From NCBI GenBank assembly GCA_937900125.1, contig CALCEK010000181.1, forward strand, positions 1 through 13,628: a stretch of DNA of 13,628 bases, read 5' to 3'. This stretch comes from an uncultured Treponema sp. (GTDB lineage: Bacteria > Spirochaetota > Spirochaetia > Treponematales > Treponemataceae). The notes below the pieces were generated by a model. That model saw nothing but the letters and a program-made list of their open reading frames with translations, was not told where the DNA came from and ran no database searches. Of this stretch, positions 6,101 to 13,628 are shown piece by piece (within the stretch, counting starts at the first letter, position 1; each line of letters starts with the position of its first letter). The position numbers and the translations under genes were made by a program.

Positions 6101-8875
6101 ATGTTTGATAAAGTTCTTACGTTCTTTTTTGGTTCTCAAAATGAGCGGGATGTAAAAGCTCTTGTTCCAATTGTTTCTAAAATCGAAGAAAAAGAAGAGT
6201 GGGCAGCTTCTTTTAAAGATGAAGAATTCCCTGCCCAAACTCAAATTTTAAAAGACCGACTTTCTAAAGGCGAAACCTTAGATGACATTTTACCAGAGGC
6301 ATTTGCGCTTGCTCGCGAAGCTTCAAAGCGGGTGTTAGGCGAGCGACCATATCCCGTTCAGCTTATGGGGTCAATTGTTTTACATTCAGGCAGAATCACC
6401 GAAATGAAAACTGGCGAAGGCAAAACACTTATGTGCGTTGCTGCGGCTTATCTTAATTCTTTGAGCGGAAAAGGCGTTCATATTGTAACCGTCAACGATT
6501 ATTTGGCAGAACGCGATAGTGCTTGGATGGGGCGAGTTTACAAGTTTTTGGGGCAAAGCGTTGGTTGCATTTTAAGCAATATGGATAATGAAGCCCGCAA
6601 AGCCGCTTATGATTGCGACATAACCTATGGTACAAACAACGAATTCGGTTTTGACTATTTGCGCGATAATATGCAAATAGACTTAAAACGTAAAGTTCAG
6701 CGCGGATTTAACTTTTGTATTGTGGACGAAATTGACTCTATTTTGATAGACGAAGCTAGAACTCCGCTTATTATTTCAGGGCAGGGCGAGGACGATACCT
6801 ATAAATATCACGAGGTAGACAAATATGTAGGTTTTTTTGAAGAAATGGAAAAAGACCCAAAAACAAACGATTACCCCGATGAAGTTGAACTTTTGCCCGA
6901 AGAACGAGCGGCTTTAAAGGGCGACTACAAAGTTGATGAAAAAAGCAAGCGAATTTCTTTTACAGACAAAGGAATGAACAAAATCAATGATATTTTGCAT
7001 CAGCACAAACTCATTTCCGACGATTCTACGGTGTTTGACGAACAAAATTTTGAATATGTTCACTATTTTACGCAGGCGATTCGCGCCCACGTTTTGTATC
7101 ACAATGACGTTGATTATGTTGTAAAAGATGGTCAAGTTCAAATTGTAGACGAATTTACAGGACGCATTCTTGAAGGTAGGCGTTATGGCGATGGACTTCA
7201 TCAGGCAATCGAGGCAAAAGAACAATTACGAATCGCCCAAAGAAATCGCACTTTAGCAACGATTACGTTTCAGAATTTTTTCAGAATGTATACAAAACTT
7301 TCTGGAATGACGGGAACTGCCGCAACGGAAGCCGTTGAATTTAGCAAAATTTACAAATTAGATGTTGTTGCAATTCCTACAAATAAACCAGTTGCGCGTG
7401 TTGACGAAGACGATGAAGTTTATCTTAACGAAAGCGACAAATGGAATGCGATTGTAAAAGAAGTTTCTGAAGCTCACAAAAAAGGGCAACCTGTTTTAAT
7501 TGGAACAGTTTCTGTTGAAAAATCCGAACATCTTTCGGCATTGTTTACAAGGGCTGGAATTCGGCACGAAGTGTTAAATGCAAAAAATCACGCTCGCGAA
7601 GCTATGATTATTGCGGAAGCTGGCGCAAAAGGTGCCGTTACGGTTGCAACAAATATGGCAGGGCGCGGAACGGACATAAAGTTGGGCGGCTCCCCAGAAA
7701 TGCGTGCAAGAAAACGCGCAGGAACAACGGCAACTCAGGAACAATACGAAAATGCCCTCCGCATTGAAAAAGAATTGTGGCAAAAAAATTACGATGAAGT
7801 CAAAGAACTAGGCGGTTTGTATGTTATCGGTTCGGAACGCCATGAAAGCCGCCGAATTGATAATCAGTTGCGTGGCCGTTCTGGGCGTCAGGGCGACCCT
7901 GGTAGGTCAAAATTTTACATTTCTATGGATGACGACCTTATGCGACTTTTTGGTGGCGAGCGAATGAAGCGCATAATGAAAAGCGTTGGAATGACAGATG
8001 GCGAGCCGATAAATCACCCAATGTTAAACAAATCAATAGAAAAAGCTCAACATAAGGTTGAAGAGCGTAACTTTGAAATCCGAAAAAATCTTTTGGATTA
8101 CGATGATGTTTTAAATCAGCAACGTTCATTTATTTATTTACAGCGCGATGATATTTTGGGAGATGAAGATTTAAGTTCGCGCGTTTTGGAAAATGCAAAA
8201 GAAACCGTCGAAAATCTTTTTGCAGAAAATGAGGAACTTTCTAAAAAATCGCGCGGAGCTTCTTTGCAAAGTGCTTTAGTTGACAAAATTAAAAATGAGT
8301 TTGGGCTTGTTATTCCCTACGAAAATCTTAGTGTTGAGGGAGTTAATGCCGCTTTGCAAGAGGATATTCGGCAAAAAGAAATGCTTGTTGGAAAACCGAA
8401 TTTTAATATGTTTATTCGCTATCAATATATCCAAATGATAGACAAAAAATGGCTTGACCAACTTGAATATCTTGATGGTTTGCGCGAGGCAGTACACTTG
8501 CGTTCTTACGGCTCAAAGAATCCGCTTACTGAATACAAAATTGATGGTTTTAATCAATTTGACGATATGCTCCAGAATATCCGCGATTCTGTTGCAAGCC
8601 GCATTTTTAAAGTAAAGATTCAAATTCAGCCAGCAGGAGTGCCACCGCGCCCGCAACCGATTCGGCAACAAACAATGACCGCTGAACATAAAGAAGCCGC
8701 CTCTTCGCTAAATGCCCGACAAGCGCAACAGGCTGCGCAAAGAACTGCAATGCAACAAGGACGGCAGGCAAGAAACGTAACTGTAGTGCGCACAATGCCT
8801 AAAGTTGGCAGAAATGACCCATGTCCATGCGGTTCAGGAAAAAAATTCAAACAATGCCACGGACGAAATATGTAA
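6101..8875 (+). CDS. secA: Preprotein translocase ATPase SecA
   Basis: The motor that drives unfolded preproteins through SecYEG, at the inner face of the cytoplasmic membrane. The length of 924 residues is near the family's usual 850-900. Domains in order: NBD1 with Walker A MKTGEGKT (102-109), GTNNEFGFDYLRDNM (from 177), Walker B VDEIDSILIDEARTP (from 208); the preprotein cross-linking domain (about 230-370); NBD2 with VATNMAGRGTDIKLGG and GSERHESRRIDNQLRGRSGR (from 577); the helical scaffold and wing; a Gln/Ala-rich linker (about 845-900); and the C-terminal zinc motif C908-P-C910...C919-H920, which binds SecB and lipids. All key motifs are intact. An in-frame TTG at 6095 would add only two residues; I take the ATG. 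Translation may be controlled by the leader hairpin. The gene is followed 11 nt later by a cation transporter, probably co-transcribed. Confidence 0.97.
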   Translation: MFDKVLTFFFGSQNERDVKALVPIVSKIEEKEEWAASFKDEEFPAQTQILKDRLSKGETLDDILPEAFALAREASKRVLGERPYPVQLMGSIVLHSGRITEMKTGEGKTLMCVAAAYLNSLSGKGVHIVTVNDYLAERDSAWMGRVYKFLGQSVGCILSNMDNEARKAAYDCDITYGTNNEFGFDYLRDNMQIDLKRKVQRGFNFCIVDEIDSILIDEARTPLIISGQGEDDTYKYHEVDKYVGFFEEMEKDPKTNDYPDEVELLPEERAALKGDYKVDEKSKRISFTDKGMNKINDILHQHKLISDDSTVFDEQNFEYVHYFTQAIRAHVLYHNDVDYVVKDGQVQIVDEFTGRILEGRRYGDGLHQAIEAKEQLRIAQRNRTLATITFQNFFRMYTKLSGMTGTAATEAVEFSKIYKLDVVAIPTNKPVARVDEDDEVYLNESDKWNAIVKEVSEAHKKGQPVLIGTVSVEKSEHLSALFTRAGIRHEVLNAKNHAREAMIIAEAGAKGAVTVATNMAGRGTDIKLGGSPEMRARKRAGTTATQEQYENALRIEKELWQKNYDEVKELGGLYVIGSERHESRRIDNQLRGRSGRQGDPGRSKFYISMDDDLMRLFGGERMKRIMKSVGMTDGEPINHPMLNKSIEKAQHKVEERNFEIRKNLLDYDDVLNQQRSFIYLQRDDILGDEDLSSRVLENAKETVENLFAENEELSKKSRGASLQSALVDKIKNEFGLVIPYENLSVEGVNAALQEDIRQKEMLVGKPNFNMFIRYQYIQMIDKKWLDQLEYLDGLREAVHLRSYGSKNPLTEYKIDGFNQFDDMLQNIRDSVASRIFKVKIQIQPAGVPPRPQPIRQQTMTAEHKEAASSLNARQAQQAAQRTAMQQGRQARNVTVVRTMPKVGRNDPCPCGSGKKFKQCHGRNM

Positions 8876-8886
8876 AATGGAAAAAA

Positions 8887-10011
8887 ATGCAAAGAAAATC
8901 TACTTCGCGCGAAGCGATAATTATTCGTACTAGTATTTTAGGCATAATTGCAAATATTGCGCTTGCTGTTTTTAAAGCACTTGTCGGATTTTTTGCACAT
9001 TCAATCGCTATTGTTTTAGATGCTGTGAATAATTTAACAGACGCACTTTCTTCTGTTGTAACAATCATCGGAACAAAGCTCGCCTTAAAACCCGCTGACA
9101 AAAAGCACCCATTTGGGCACGGACGGTCGGAATACCTTTCTGCCCTTGTGATTGCGGTGATTATTTTGTACGCGGGTATAACTTCGCTGGTGGAATCGGT
9201 AAAAAAAATCTTTGCCCCTGATGTTCCTAGCTATACAAATGTATTGTTGATTATATTGATAGTTGCCGTTGTGGTAAAAATCGCGCTTGGTCTTTTTGTA
9301 AAAGCAACAGGAAAGCGCGTAAACTCCGACTCGCTTGTTGCAAGTGGGCAGGACGCTTTAATGGATTCGATTATTTCTTTTTCAACACTTGTTGCAGCGA
9401 CTGTATTTTTGATTTTTGGTTTTTCCCTTGAAGCGTATTTGGGCTGCATTATTTCAGTGATGATTATAAAATCGGGAATTGAAACTTTGCGCGAAACATT
9501 GAGCAAAATCTTGGGAGAACGAATTGATGCCAAAACTTCGCACGAAATAAAAAAGACTGTTGCTAGTGTTGATAGCGAAATTCACGGAGCGTTTGACCTT
9601 GTGCTAAACGATTACGGACCTAATCAGCACATTGCCTCGGTGCATATCGAAGTTCCAGACACTTGGACGGCGGACAAAATCGATTCTATAACACGAAAAA
9701 TCAGCCATGAAGTTTATGTAAAACACCATGTTGCAATGGCAGCCGTTGGAATTTATAGCGTAAATACAAAAGAAAACTCCGCCAAAGCAATTCAAAGTCA
9801 AGTTTCAAAAATTGTGCATGAACACAAAGATGTTTTGCAGTTTCACGGATTTTATCTTGACGAAGTAAATAAAACTATGCGTTTTGACATTATTGTTTCT
9901 TTTGATTCGCATGATATGTTTGCAACTTACAAACAAGTTTTGTGCGATATAAAAAATGCCTTTCCCGATTACGATGTGCAAATTCAACTTGACACCGATG
10001 TAAGCGATTAA
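8887..10011 (+). CDS. Cation diffusion facilitator (CDF) transporter
   Basis: A 374-residue inner-membrane antiporter that exports divalent metal ions in exchange for protons. Six membrane segments lie at about 11-34, 37-65, 83-103, 117-138, 158-177 and 178-197. The family signature KHPFGHGRSEYLSAL is at 73-87. The metal site is N48-x3-D52 in segment 2 and D156-x3-D160 in segment 5. Zn exporters carry H-x3-D in segment 5, so Mn or Fe is the likelier cargo, by inference. A first cytoplasmic domain (about 205-290) is followed by a second (about 295-374), as in the longer branch of the family. The frame is open upstream into secA (ATG at 8854 and 8821), but 8887 gives the usual short N-terminus; it has only a weak GGA before it. 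Convergent with the signal peptidase gene, two nt apart. Confidence 0.88.
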   Translation: MQRKSTSREAIIIRTSILGIIANIALAVFKALVGFFAHSIAIVLDAVNNLTDALSSVVTIIGTKLALKPADKKHPFGHGRSEYLSALVIAVIILYAGITSLVESVKKIFAPDVPSYTNVLLIILIVAVVVKIALGLFVKATGKRVNSDSLVASGQDALMDSIISFSTLVAATVFLIFGFSLEAYLGCIISVMIIKSGIETLRETLSKILGERIDAKTSHEIKKTVASVDSEIHGAFDLVLNDYGPNQHIASVHIEVPDTWTADKIDSITRKISHEVYVKHHVAMAAVGIYSVNTKENSAKAIQSQVSKIVHEHKDVLQFHGFYLDEVNKTMRFDIIVSFDSHDMFATYKQVLCDIKNAFPDYDVQIQLDTDVSD

Positions 10012-10013
10012 AA

Positions 10014-11894
10014 TTATTTTGTAAGTCCAAAACGAGAAAGTGGCCAAAAACGCAAATTTGCAGTTCCTTGCATAAGATTCCTATCTATATATTGAGGCTC
10101 TAAGTTTGTATAGTAACTGATTGAATAGGGGTCATATTTTGTTAGGGCTACAATTTTGCGCTCATAACTGTGTCGCAAGTCAAGGGAATTATAACGATTG
10201 TCGCCCATCATAAAATATGAGTTTTCAGGTATGAAATTTGGCTTTCCATTTTCAGAAGAAGGCGGAAACAAGCCCATATTTCTTTGGTCCATACGAATAA
10301 GATAGGTGTGCAAAAGCCTTGCATCTTCAAAAGCTTCCATTCGTTCGGAATCCGTACTCCACAAGCTTGTGTTTACACCGCTAGAAGCTAATTCTGCATT
10401 TCGGACAATAATTTTTGCAAAAGCAATTTTTGTCATCACATTAAGTCTAAAACAAGAATCGCTGTATAAATCGCCACCGATTAAGTTTTCGCCAACTATT
10501 TTTTCGTCTTCAAAGTAGGTTTCCATTTCGTTTAGCCCAGTTACGTTTTGCCTGTGCCAATCATTCATAAAATGGTCAAACCATTGAGAACTTCCTGCGG
10601 CAGATAAAAGAGTCATTGTTAAATCGGTAGTGTCTGCGAGCAAACTGTATTCAAAACGTTCTTCTAATGAAAAGAGATTTTTTACCTCATTTTCAGGAAT
10701 ATCTTTTCCTTGAGCAAGAGAAGCAAAGCGGGCAGAAAGAGATTCACATTCTTTTGCGGCTTCTGCAAGATTTAGGTTTCTACGATTTAATTCTACTTTA
10801 AGAGTATCATCGTAGAGGGATTGCTCCGCAGAAATCGCTTCGCGCAAAGTATATTGCCAATAATTTTTGTTTTTTCCCACATTTTGAATTTGTTCGGAAT
10901 AAATTTCGGAAATAGGCAATTTTTGTATTTTAAGAGTATTTTTAGAAAAATCATACAAGTCGGTGTTTGCGCTTAAATTCCATTGGGCATAAGGGTCTTC
11001 AATTTCCTTAAAATCAGAATCCGCTGTACGTGCGTATAGTTTTCCGTCCATAAGAATCAGTTGTTCGCCAGGCAAGCCTTGAACTCGTTTTACAAGCGGG
11101 TCGGCTTTTAATTCGCCATTTTCGTCCCGATTCGTTTTTACGATTGTGAGCGTTACCATATAAATGAATTGTGAAAAAAAAGTTTTAAACTCACTTTCGC
11201 GGTCGTGTTCGTAGTGCGGATTTCTGATTACAACTACATCGCCACGTTTGTATTTTCTAAAATACGGGAGTCCCGCTTTTGAGAGAGGAAATTTTGGTCC
11301 AGAAAATGTTTTTATTGCAGCCACGCGGTCTTTTATCAAAAAAGTGCTTACCATTGATTCGGAGGGAATTTCGTAAAGTTGCAAAATAAAAATGTTTAAC
11401 AAAAAAATTACAAAAACCGACCAAACAATCGCGTCTAGCCAATCTAAAATTTCAAAAATTACCCGTTTAAAGCCCGTGTATTTTTTTGCAACATTGTGTT
11501 CTCGTTCAGTTTTCCAAGAATCATTTAAAGAATAAACTCGTTTTTCGCTAAGAAAAAATTGTAATATAATAGAAGAAATTGTTACTAAAGTCCAAAAAAT
11601 CGCACCAATAACATCAATAATATATGGAACGTCATATTTTCCAGAGCGTTGCAAAACAAATGCCGTAATCAGCGCAAAAGGTTCGTATTGCAAAATTCGC
11701 CTTATTACATTTACTTTAGAAATTGCCTGTTTTTTGTAAAAAACAAAATATAACTGCCAAAGCATTACAAGCAAGGTTAAAACTGAAATCGGAAAAGACA
11801 AAAGCGAAATATCCGCATGAAAAGAAAATGAAAACAAAACGTACAAAGTGACAAAAATAAGATTTATGTAAATTTGAATTTTTAGCTGTTTCAT
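10014..11894 (-). CDS. lepB: Signal peptidase I with a large insertion
   Basis: This membrane protease removes signal peptides from exported proteins after translocation. At 626 residues it is about twice the usual 320 or less. Four N-terminal hydrophobic segments (about 8-25, 31-52, 72-112 as two, where E. coli has one or two) precede the anchor segment 152-172. Box B holds the catalytic Ser180 in EIPSESM; RGDVVVIRNP (218-227) is box C; Lys269 in LVKRVQGLPGE is the general base of box D; box E is GDNRYNSLDLRHS (564-576), with Leu573 where Ser is usual. Lys269 and GDNR are about 295 residues apart, far more than in E. coli; the extra 170 or so residues (about 300-550) are charged and helical. 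The start is supported by GAGG five nt before the ATG at 11894. Large signal peptidases with an insertion of this sort are typical of treponemes as far as I know. Confidence 0.93.
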   Translation of the reverse strand: MKQLKIQIYINLIFVTLYVLFSFSFHADISLLSFPISVLTLLVMLWQLYFVFYKKQAISKVNVIRRILQYEPFALITAFVLQRSGKYDVPYIIDVIGAIFWTLVTISSIILQFFLSEKRVYSLNDSWKTEREHNVAKKYTGFKRVIFEILDWLDAIVWSVFVIFLLNIFILQLYEIPSESMVSTFLIKDRVAAIKTFSGPKFPLSKAGLPYFRKYKRGDVVVIRNPHYEHDRESEFKTFFSQFIYMVTLTIVKTNRDENGELKADPLVKRVQGLPGEQLILMDGKLYARTADSDFKEIEDPYAQWNLSANTDLYDFSKNTLKIQKLPISEIYSEQIQNVGKNKNYWQYTLREAISAEQSLYDDTLKVELNRRNLNLAEAAKECESLSARFASLAQGKDIPENEVKNLFSLEERFEYSLLADTTDLTMTLLSAAGSSQWFDHFMNDWHRQNVTGLNEMETYFEDEKIVGENLIGGDLYSDSCFRLNVMTKIAFAKIIVRNAELASSGVNTSLWSTDSERMEAFEDARLLHTYLIRMDQRNMGLFPPSSENGKPNFIPENSYFMMGDNRYNSLDLRHSYERKIVALTKYDPYSISYYTNLEPQYIDRNLMQGTANLRFWPLSRFGLTK

Positions 11895-11919
11895 AAAAGC
11901 CTCTTTTTTAAAGTTCCTT

Positions 11920-11948
11920 TTGCATTATAGCAAAAAGTGAAATATAAT
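11920..11948 (+). promoter_or_regulatory. Promoter of the HPt gene, leaderless start
   Basis: TTGCAT (11920-11925), 17 nt, then a perfect TATAAT (11943-11948). Only nine nt separate the -10 box from the ATG at 11958, so the transcript should start at or within three nt of the start codon. No ribosome site lies before the ATG. The -35 box overlaps the -10 box of the opposing lepB promoter. Confidence 0.6.
11924..11932 (-). promoter_or_regulatory. Extended -10 promoter of lepB
   Basis: On the minus strand TGCTATAAT (11932-11924) is a perfect -10 hexamer with the TG-n extension that can dispense with a -35 box; none is visible 17 nt upstream. Transcription would start near 11917, giving a leader of about 22 nt with GAGG before the ATG. 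Confidence 0.6.
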
Positions 11949-11957
11949 ACTATTACT

Positions 11958-12320
11958 ATGGCGGAAATTTTGCACATTGAATCTGCACTGGAATTGCAAA
12001 ATGGCGAGGAAGAGGTTCTTACGGAACTTTTAAAAAAGTTTTTAAGCGAAAAACCCTTTAGCAAAGCTGAACTTAATTTGCTTGAATCTAAAAATTTGCA
12101 AGAAGCGGCGGATTATATTCATTATTACAAAAATTTTGCGCGACAACTTGGGGCGGAAAAACTTGTGGACGTTGGAAAATTACTTGAAAATGCAATTTTA
12201 GGGAGAATCCCAATGGACGTGATGAGTTTAAACGATGAATTTGAAAAAGTGTATTTTTCTACTGTTGAAACAATTCGCGAAACATTAGAAATTTTACTTT
12301 CAGATAAAATTGAATCTTAG
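11958..12320 (+). CDS. Stand-alone HPt phosphotransfer protein
   Basis: A 120-residue cytoplasmic protein, helical throughout, resembling a histidine phosphotransfer (HPt) domain, the shuttle of multi-step phosphorelays. The motif is I-H55-Y-Y-K58-N-F-A-R-Q-L-G65-A-E-K-L, matching the family pattern H-x2-K-x6-G-A with His55 as the phosphoacceptor. The following VGKLLENAILG helix and the final helix complete a four-helix bundle. The Gly-Ser-rich turn usual after the lysine is replaced by N-F-A-R, so activity is probable rather than certain. I start at 11958 because an in-frame ATG at 11937 lies upstream of the -10 box and could not be transcribed from it. No kinase or response regulator is in the window, so the partner lies elsewhere. 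Divergent from lepB. Confidence 0.7.
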   Translation: MAEILHIESALELQNGEEEVLTELLKKFLSEKPFSKAELNLLESKNLQEAADYIHYYKNFARQLGAEKLVDVGKLLENAILGRIPMDVMSLNDEFEKVYFSTVETIRETLEILLSDKIES

Positions 12321-12348
12321 CTGGTTAAACACCGCATTTTTACTTTGT

Positions 12349-12423
<75 letters not shown>

Positions 12424-12436
12424 GAATACTTAGAGC

Positions 12437-12465
12437 ATTATAATTTAATTCATTTTTTTTTGCAA
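12437..12465 (-). promoter_or_regulatory. Promoter of tRNA-Arg
   Basis: On the minus strand TTGCAA (12465-12460), 17 nt, then a perfect TATAAT (12442-12437). Transcription would start near 12430, about seven nt before the mature tRNA end, leaving a very short 5' leader for RNase P. Confidence 0.7.
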
Positions 12466-12530
12466 TAGCAAATTTAAAAACTTTGCCGAAAAATTGCCAA
12501 AATCGCTGCCCGTTGCTCTTTAACAATCAT

Positions 12531-12559
12531 TTGACCTTAGCGAAATTTATTGTTATATT
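12531..12559 (+). promoter_or_regulatory. Promoter of the suf operon
   Basis: TTGACC (12531-12536), exactly 17 nt, then TATATT (12554-12559). Both boxes match five of six consensus positions. Transcription would start near 12566, leaving a leader of about 140 nt before sufC. Confidence 0.65.
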
Positions 12560-12565
12560 AGACTT

Positions 12566-12705
12566 GTCCGATAACTCAATGACCTAAGTGGAAAATTGCT
12601 TTTCTAGTCAAGTTGGTTATCGAGCGGGCTACTTTTTCTAGTTAAAAGGAAGGTGAAATTTAAATTTTTGGGCTTTCCTAAAATTTTACAAAACTGGAGT
12701 GCTGT
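12566..12705 (+). promoter_or_regulatory. Long, possibly structured leader of sufC
   Basis: CGATAAC (12569-12575) pairs perfectly with GTTATCG (12616-12622), and inside that loop CAAT (12577-12580) pairs with ATTG (12595-12598) around a CC/GG pair. Downstream, TTTTCTAGTCAA (12600-12611) recurs as TTTTCTAGTTAA (12634-12645), 11 of 12 identical and 34 nt apart. The leader is far longer than translation needs. I recognise no known riboswitch consensus. A regulatory RNA or operators for an iron or Fe-S sensor are possible; neither is shown. The sufC ribosome site GGAG is at 12696-12699. Confidence 0.35.
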
Positions 12706-13548
12706 ATGGCAGAAAATCTGCTTGAAATTAATAACATCTATACAGAAGTAGAGGGAAAGGAAATCCTCCATGATGTATCTTTGAATATAAAAAAGGGTGA
12801 AATTCACGTTTTAATGGGACCAAACGGAGCTGGAAAGTCAACTTTAGGATATACGCTCATGGGGAATCCTGAATATAACATTAAATCGGGAAAAATAATT
12901 TTTGACGGAAACGACATAACAGATTATTCAACAGACAAAAGGGCAAAATCGGGTTTATTTTTGAGTTTTCAAGACCCGCTCGAAGTTCCTGGAGTAAGCC
13001 TTGAATCTTTTATTCGCTCTAGTTTGCAGCAGGTTACGGGAACTCGTGTAAAATTAATCGCTTTTCAAAAGGAACTTGAAAAGGCAATGGAACTTTTGAA
13101 TATGAATCGTTCTTATGCCGAGCGCGATTTGAACGTTGGATTTTCTGGTGGCGAAAAAAAGAAGGCTGAAATTTTGCAACTTTTAATGTTAAAACCAAAA
13201 TTTGCCATTCTTGACGAAACTGATTCTGGACTTGATGTTGACGCAGTGCGGACTGTTAGCCGTGGCGTTGAATTTTATCAGAAAGAATTGGGCGGAACTT
13301 TACTTATAATTACACATTCTACAAAAATCCTTGAAAGTCTTAACGTAGACAAAACGCACATTATTGTAAAAGGAAAAATTGTTCATTCGGGGAGCGGAAG
13401 TCTTGTTTCCGAAATAAACCAAAAAGGATTCGACCCATTCATTCCGCAAGAAATAAAAGACGCTGAACGCAAAGAACGTTTGGCTCTTGCCGCAAAAGCT
13501 GCAATGGAAGCCGTAAAAATGAATGCTGCAAATGGGGGACTTTCATAA
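12706..13548 (+). CDS. sufC: Fe-S cluster assembly ATPase SufC
   Basis: The ABC-type ATPase of the SufBCD scaffold complex, which builds Fe-S clusters in the cytoplasm. Its ATP hydrolysis drives the SufB-SufD rearrangement. The 280 residues carry Walker A GPNGAGKST (38-46), the Q-loop Gln89 in FQDP, the signature FSGGEKKKAE (146-155), Walker B FAILDETDSGLD (166-177) and the switch His204. The FSGGEKKKAE and DETDSGLD forms are specific for SufC among ABC proteins. Residues from about 245 onward are an Ala/Lys-rich helical tail of some 30 residues beyond the usual end near 250. GGAG lies six nt before the ATG. It is the first gene of the operon and its stop overlaps the sufB start. Confidence 0.96.
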   Translation: MAENLLEINNIYTEVEGKEILHDVSLNIKKGEIHVLMGPNGAGKSTLGYTLMGNPEYNIKSGKIIFDGNDITDYSTDKRAKSGLFLSFQDPLEVPGVSLESFIRSSLQQVTGTRVKLIAFQKELEKAMELLNMNRSYAERDLNVGFSGGEKKKAEILQLLMLKPKFAILDETDSGLDVDAVRTVSRGVEFYQKELGGTLLIITHSTKILESLNVDKTHIIVKGKIVHSGSGSLVSEINQKGFDPFIPQEIKDAERKERLALAAKAAMEAVKMNAANGGLS

Positions 13549-13628
13549 TGGCGGAGGAAAAAACTCAAGTTGCGGACATAAATCATTCATTGTACGACTT
13601 TCGTTATGAAGAAAAAGACGAAGATTTT
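13548..13628 (+). CDS. sufB: SufB, Fe-S scaffold protein (5' end only)
   Basis: Only the first 27 codons lie in the window, and the frame is open to its edge. The ATG overlaps the sufC stop by one base (TAATG), a classic translational coupling. The visible N-terminus has the LYDFRYEEKDEDF stretch, as SufB proteins have just before their conserved core, and the position after sufC is where sufB is expected in the sufCBD order. SufB is the scaffold on which the nascent cluster forms. The assignment rests mainly on context. Confidence 0.75.
   Translation, partial: MAEEKTQVADINHSLYDFRYEEKDEDF

Noticed and set aside
6914..7225. Antisense reading frames inside secA, up to about 100 codons
   Set aside because: They mirror the secA codon pattern, have no ribosome sites and no family resemblance; shadows of the real gene.
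12644..12670. Purine run AAAAGGAAGG as a second ribosome site, with GTG at 12653
   Set aside because: The frame from GTG overlaps sufC out of frame and yields an unremarkable 31-codon peptide with too short a spacing; sufC has its own GGAG at 12696-12699.

Overview
The window reads as a low-G+C spirochaete chromosome, most likely Treponema or a close relative. This is inferred from the A/T-rich codon usage, a spirochaete-type lipobox, an unusually large signal peptidase I, a radical SAM protein of the DUF4080 type, and a homopolymeric G tract inside a promoter, a device known from Treponema pallidum. No species can be named from sequence alone. Nearly everything is housekeeping or small accessory genes; I see no transposase, integrase, phage gene or CRISPR array.

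Layout: (1) 1-716 holds a small lipoprotein gene under a consensus-like promoter whose spacer contains nine consecutive Gs, closed by a probable hairpin terminator. (2) 686-2455 on the minus strand encodes a B12-binding-like radical SAM protein; divergent from it, 2577-4774 is an rRNA methyltransferase (RlmI type) overlapping miaA (tRNA isopentenyltransferase), a two-gene RNA-modification unit. (3) 4771-4995 on the minus strand is a 74-residue protein of unknown function whose stop codon interlocks with that of miaA. (4) 5219-5956 is a TatD-family hydrolase. (5) 6101-8875 is secA with an unusual leader, followed closely by a cation diffusion facilitator transporter. (6) 10014-11894 on the minus strand is signal peptidase I with a large insertion; it shares an overlapping divergent promoter region with a stand-alone histidine phosphotransfer (HPt) protein. 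(7) 12349-12423 on the minus strand is tRNA-Arg(TCT). (8) From 12531 there is a suf promoter, a roughly 140-nt leader, sufC and the first codons of sufB, which runs off the window.

Functional threads: SecA and signal peptidase I are two stages of the same export route, which also carries the lipoprotein out of the cytoplasm (a lipoprotein is finally cut by signal peptidase II, not present here). RlmI, MiaA and the tRNA serve translation. SufC and SufB assemble Fe-S clusters, which MiaB (acting after MiaA, not in the window) and the radical SAM protein require. The most notable signals are regulatory rather than coding: the poly-G promoter, the secA leader with a distant Shine-Dalgarno bridged by a hairpin, the suf leader, and two promoters that place the -10 box so close to the ATG that the mRNAs should be leaderless.
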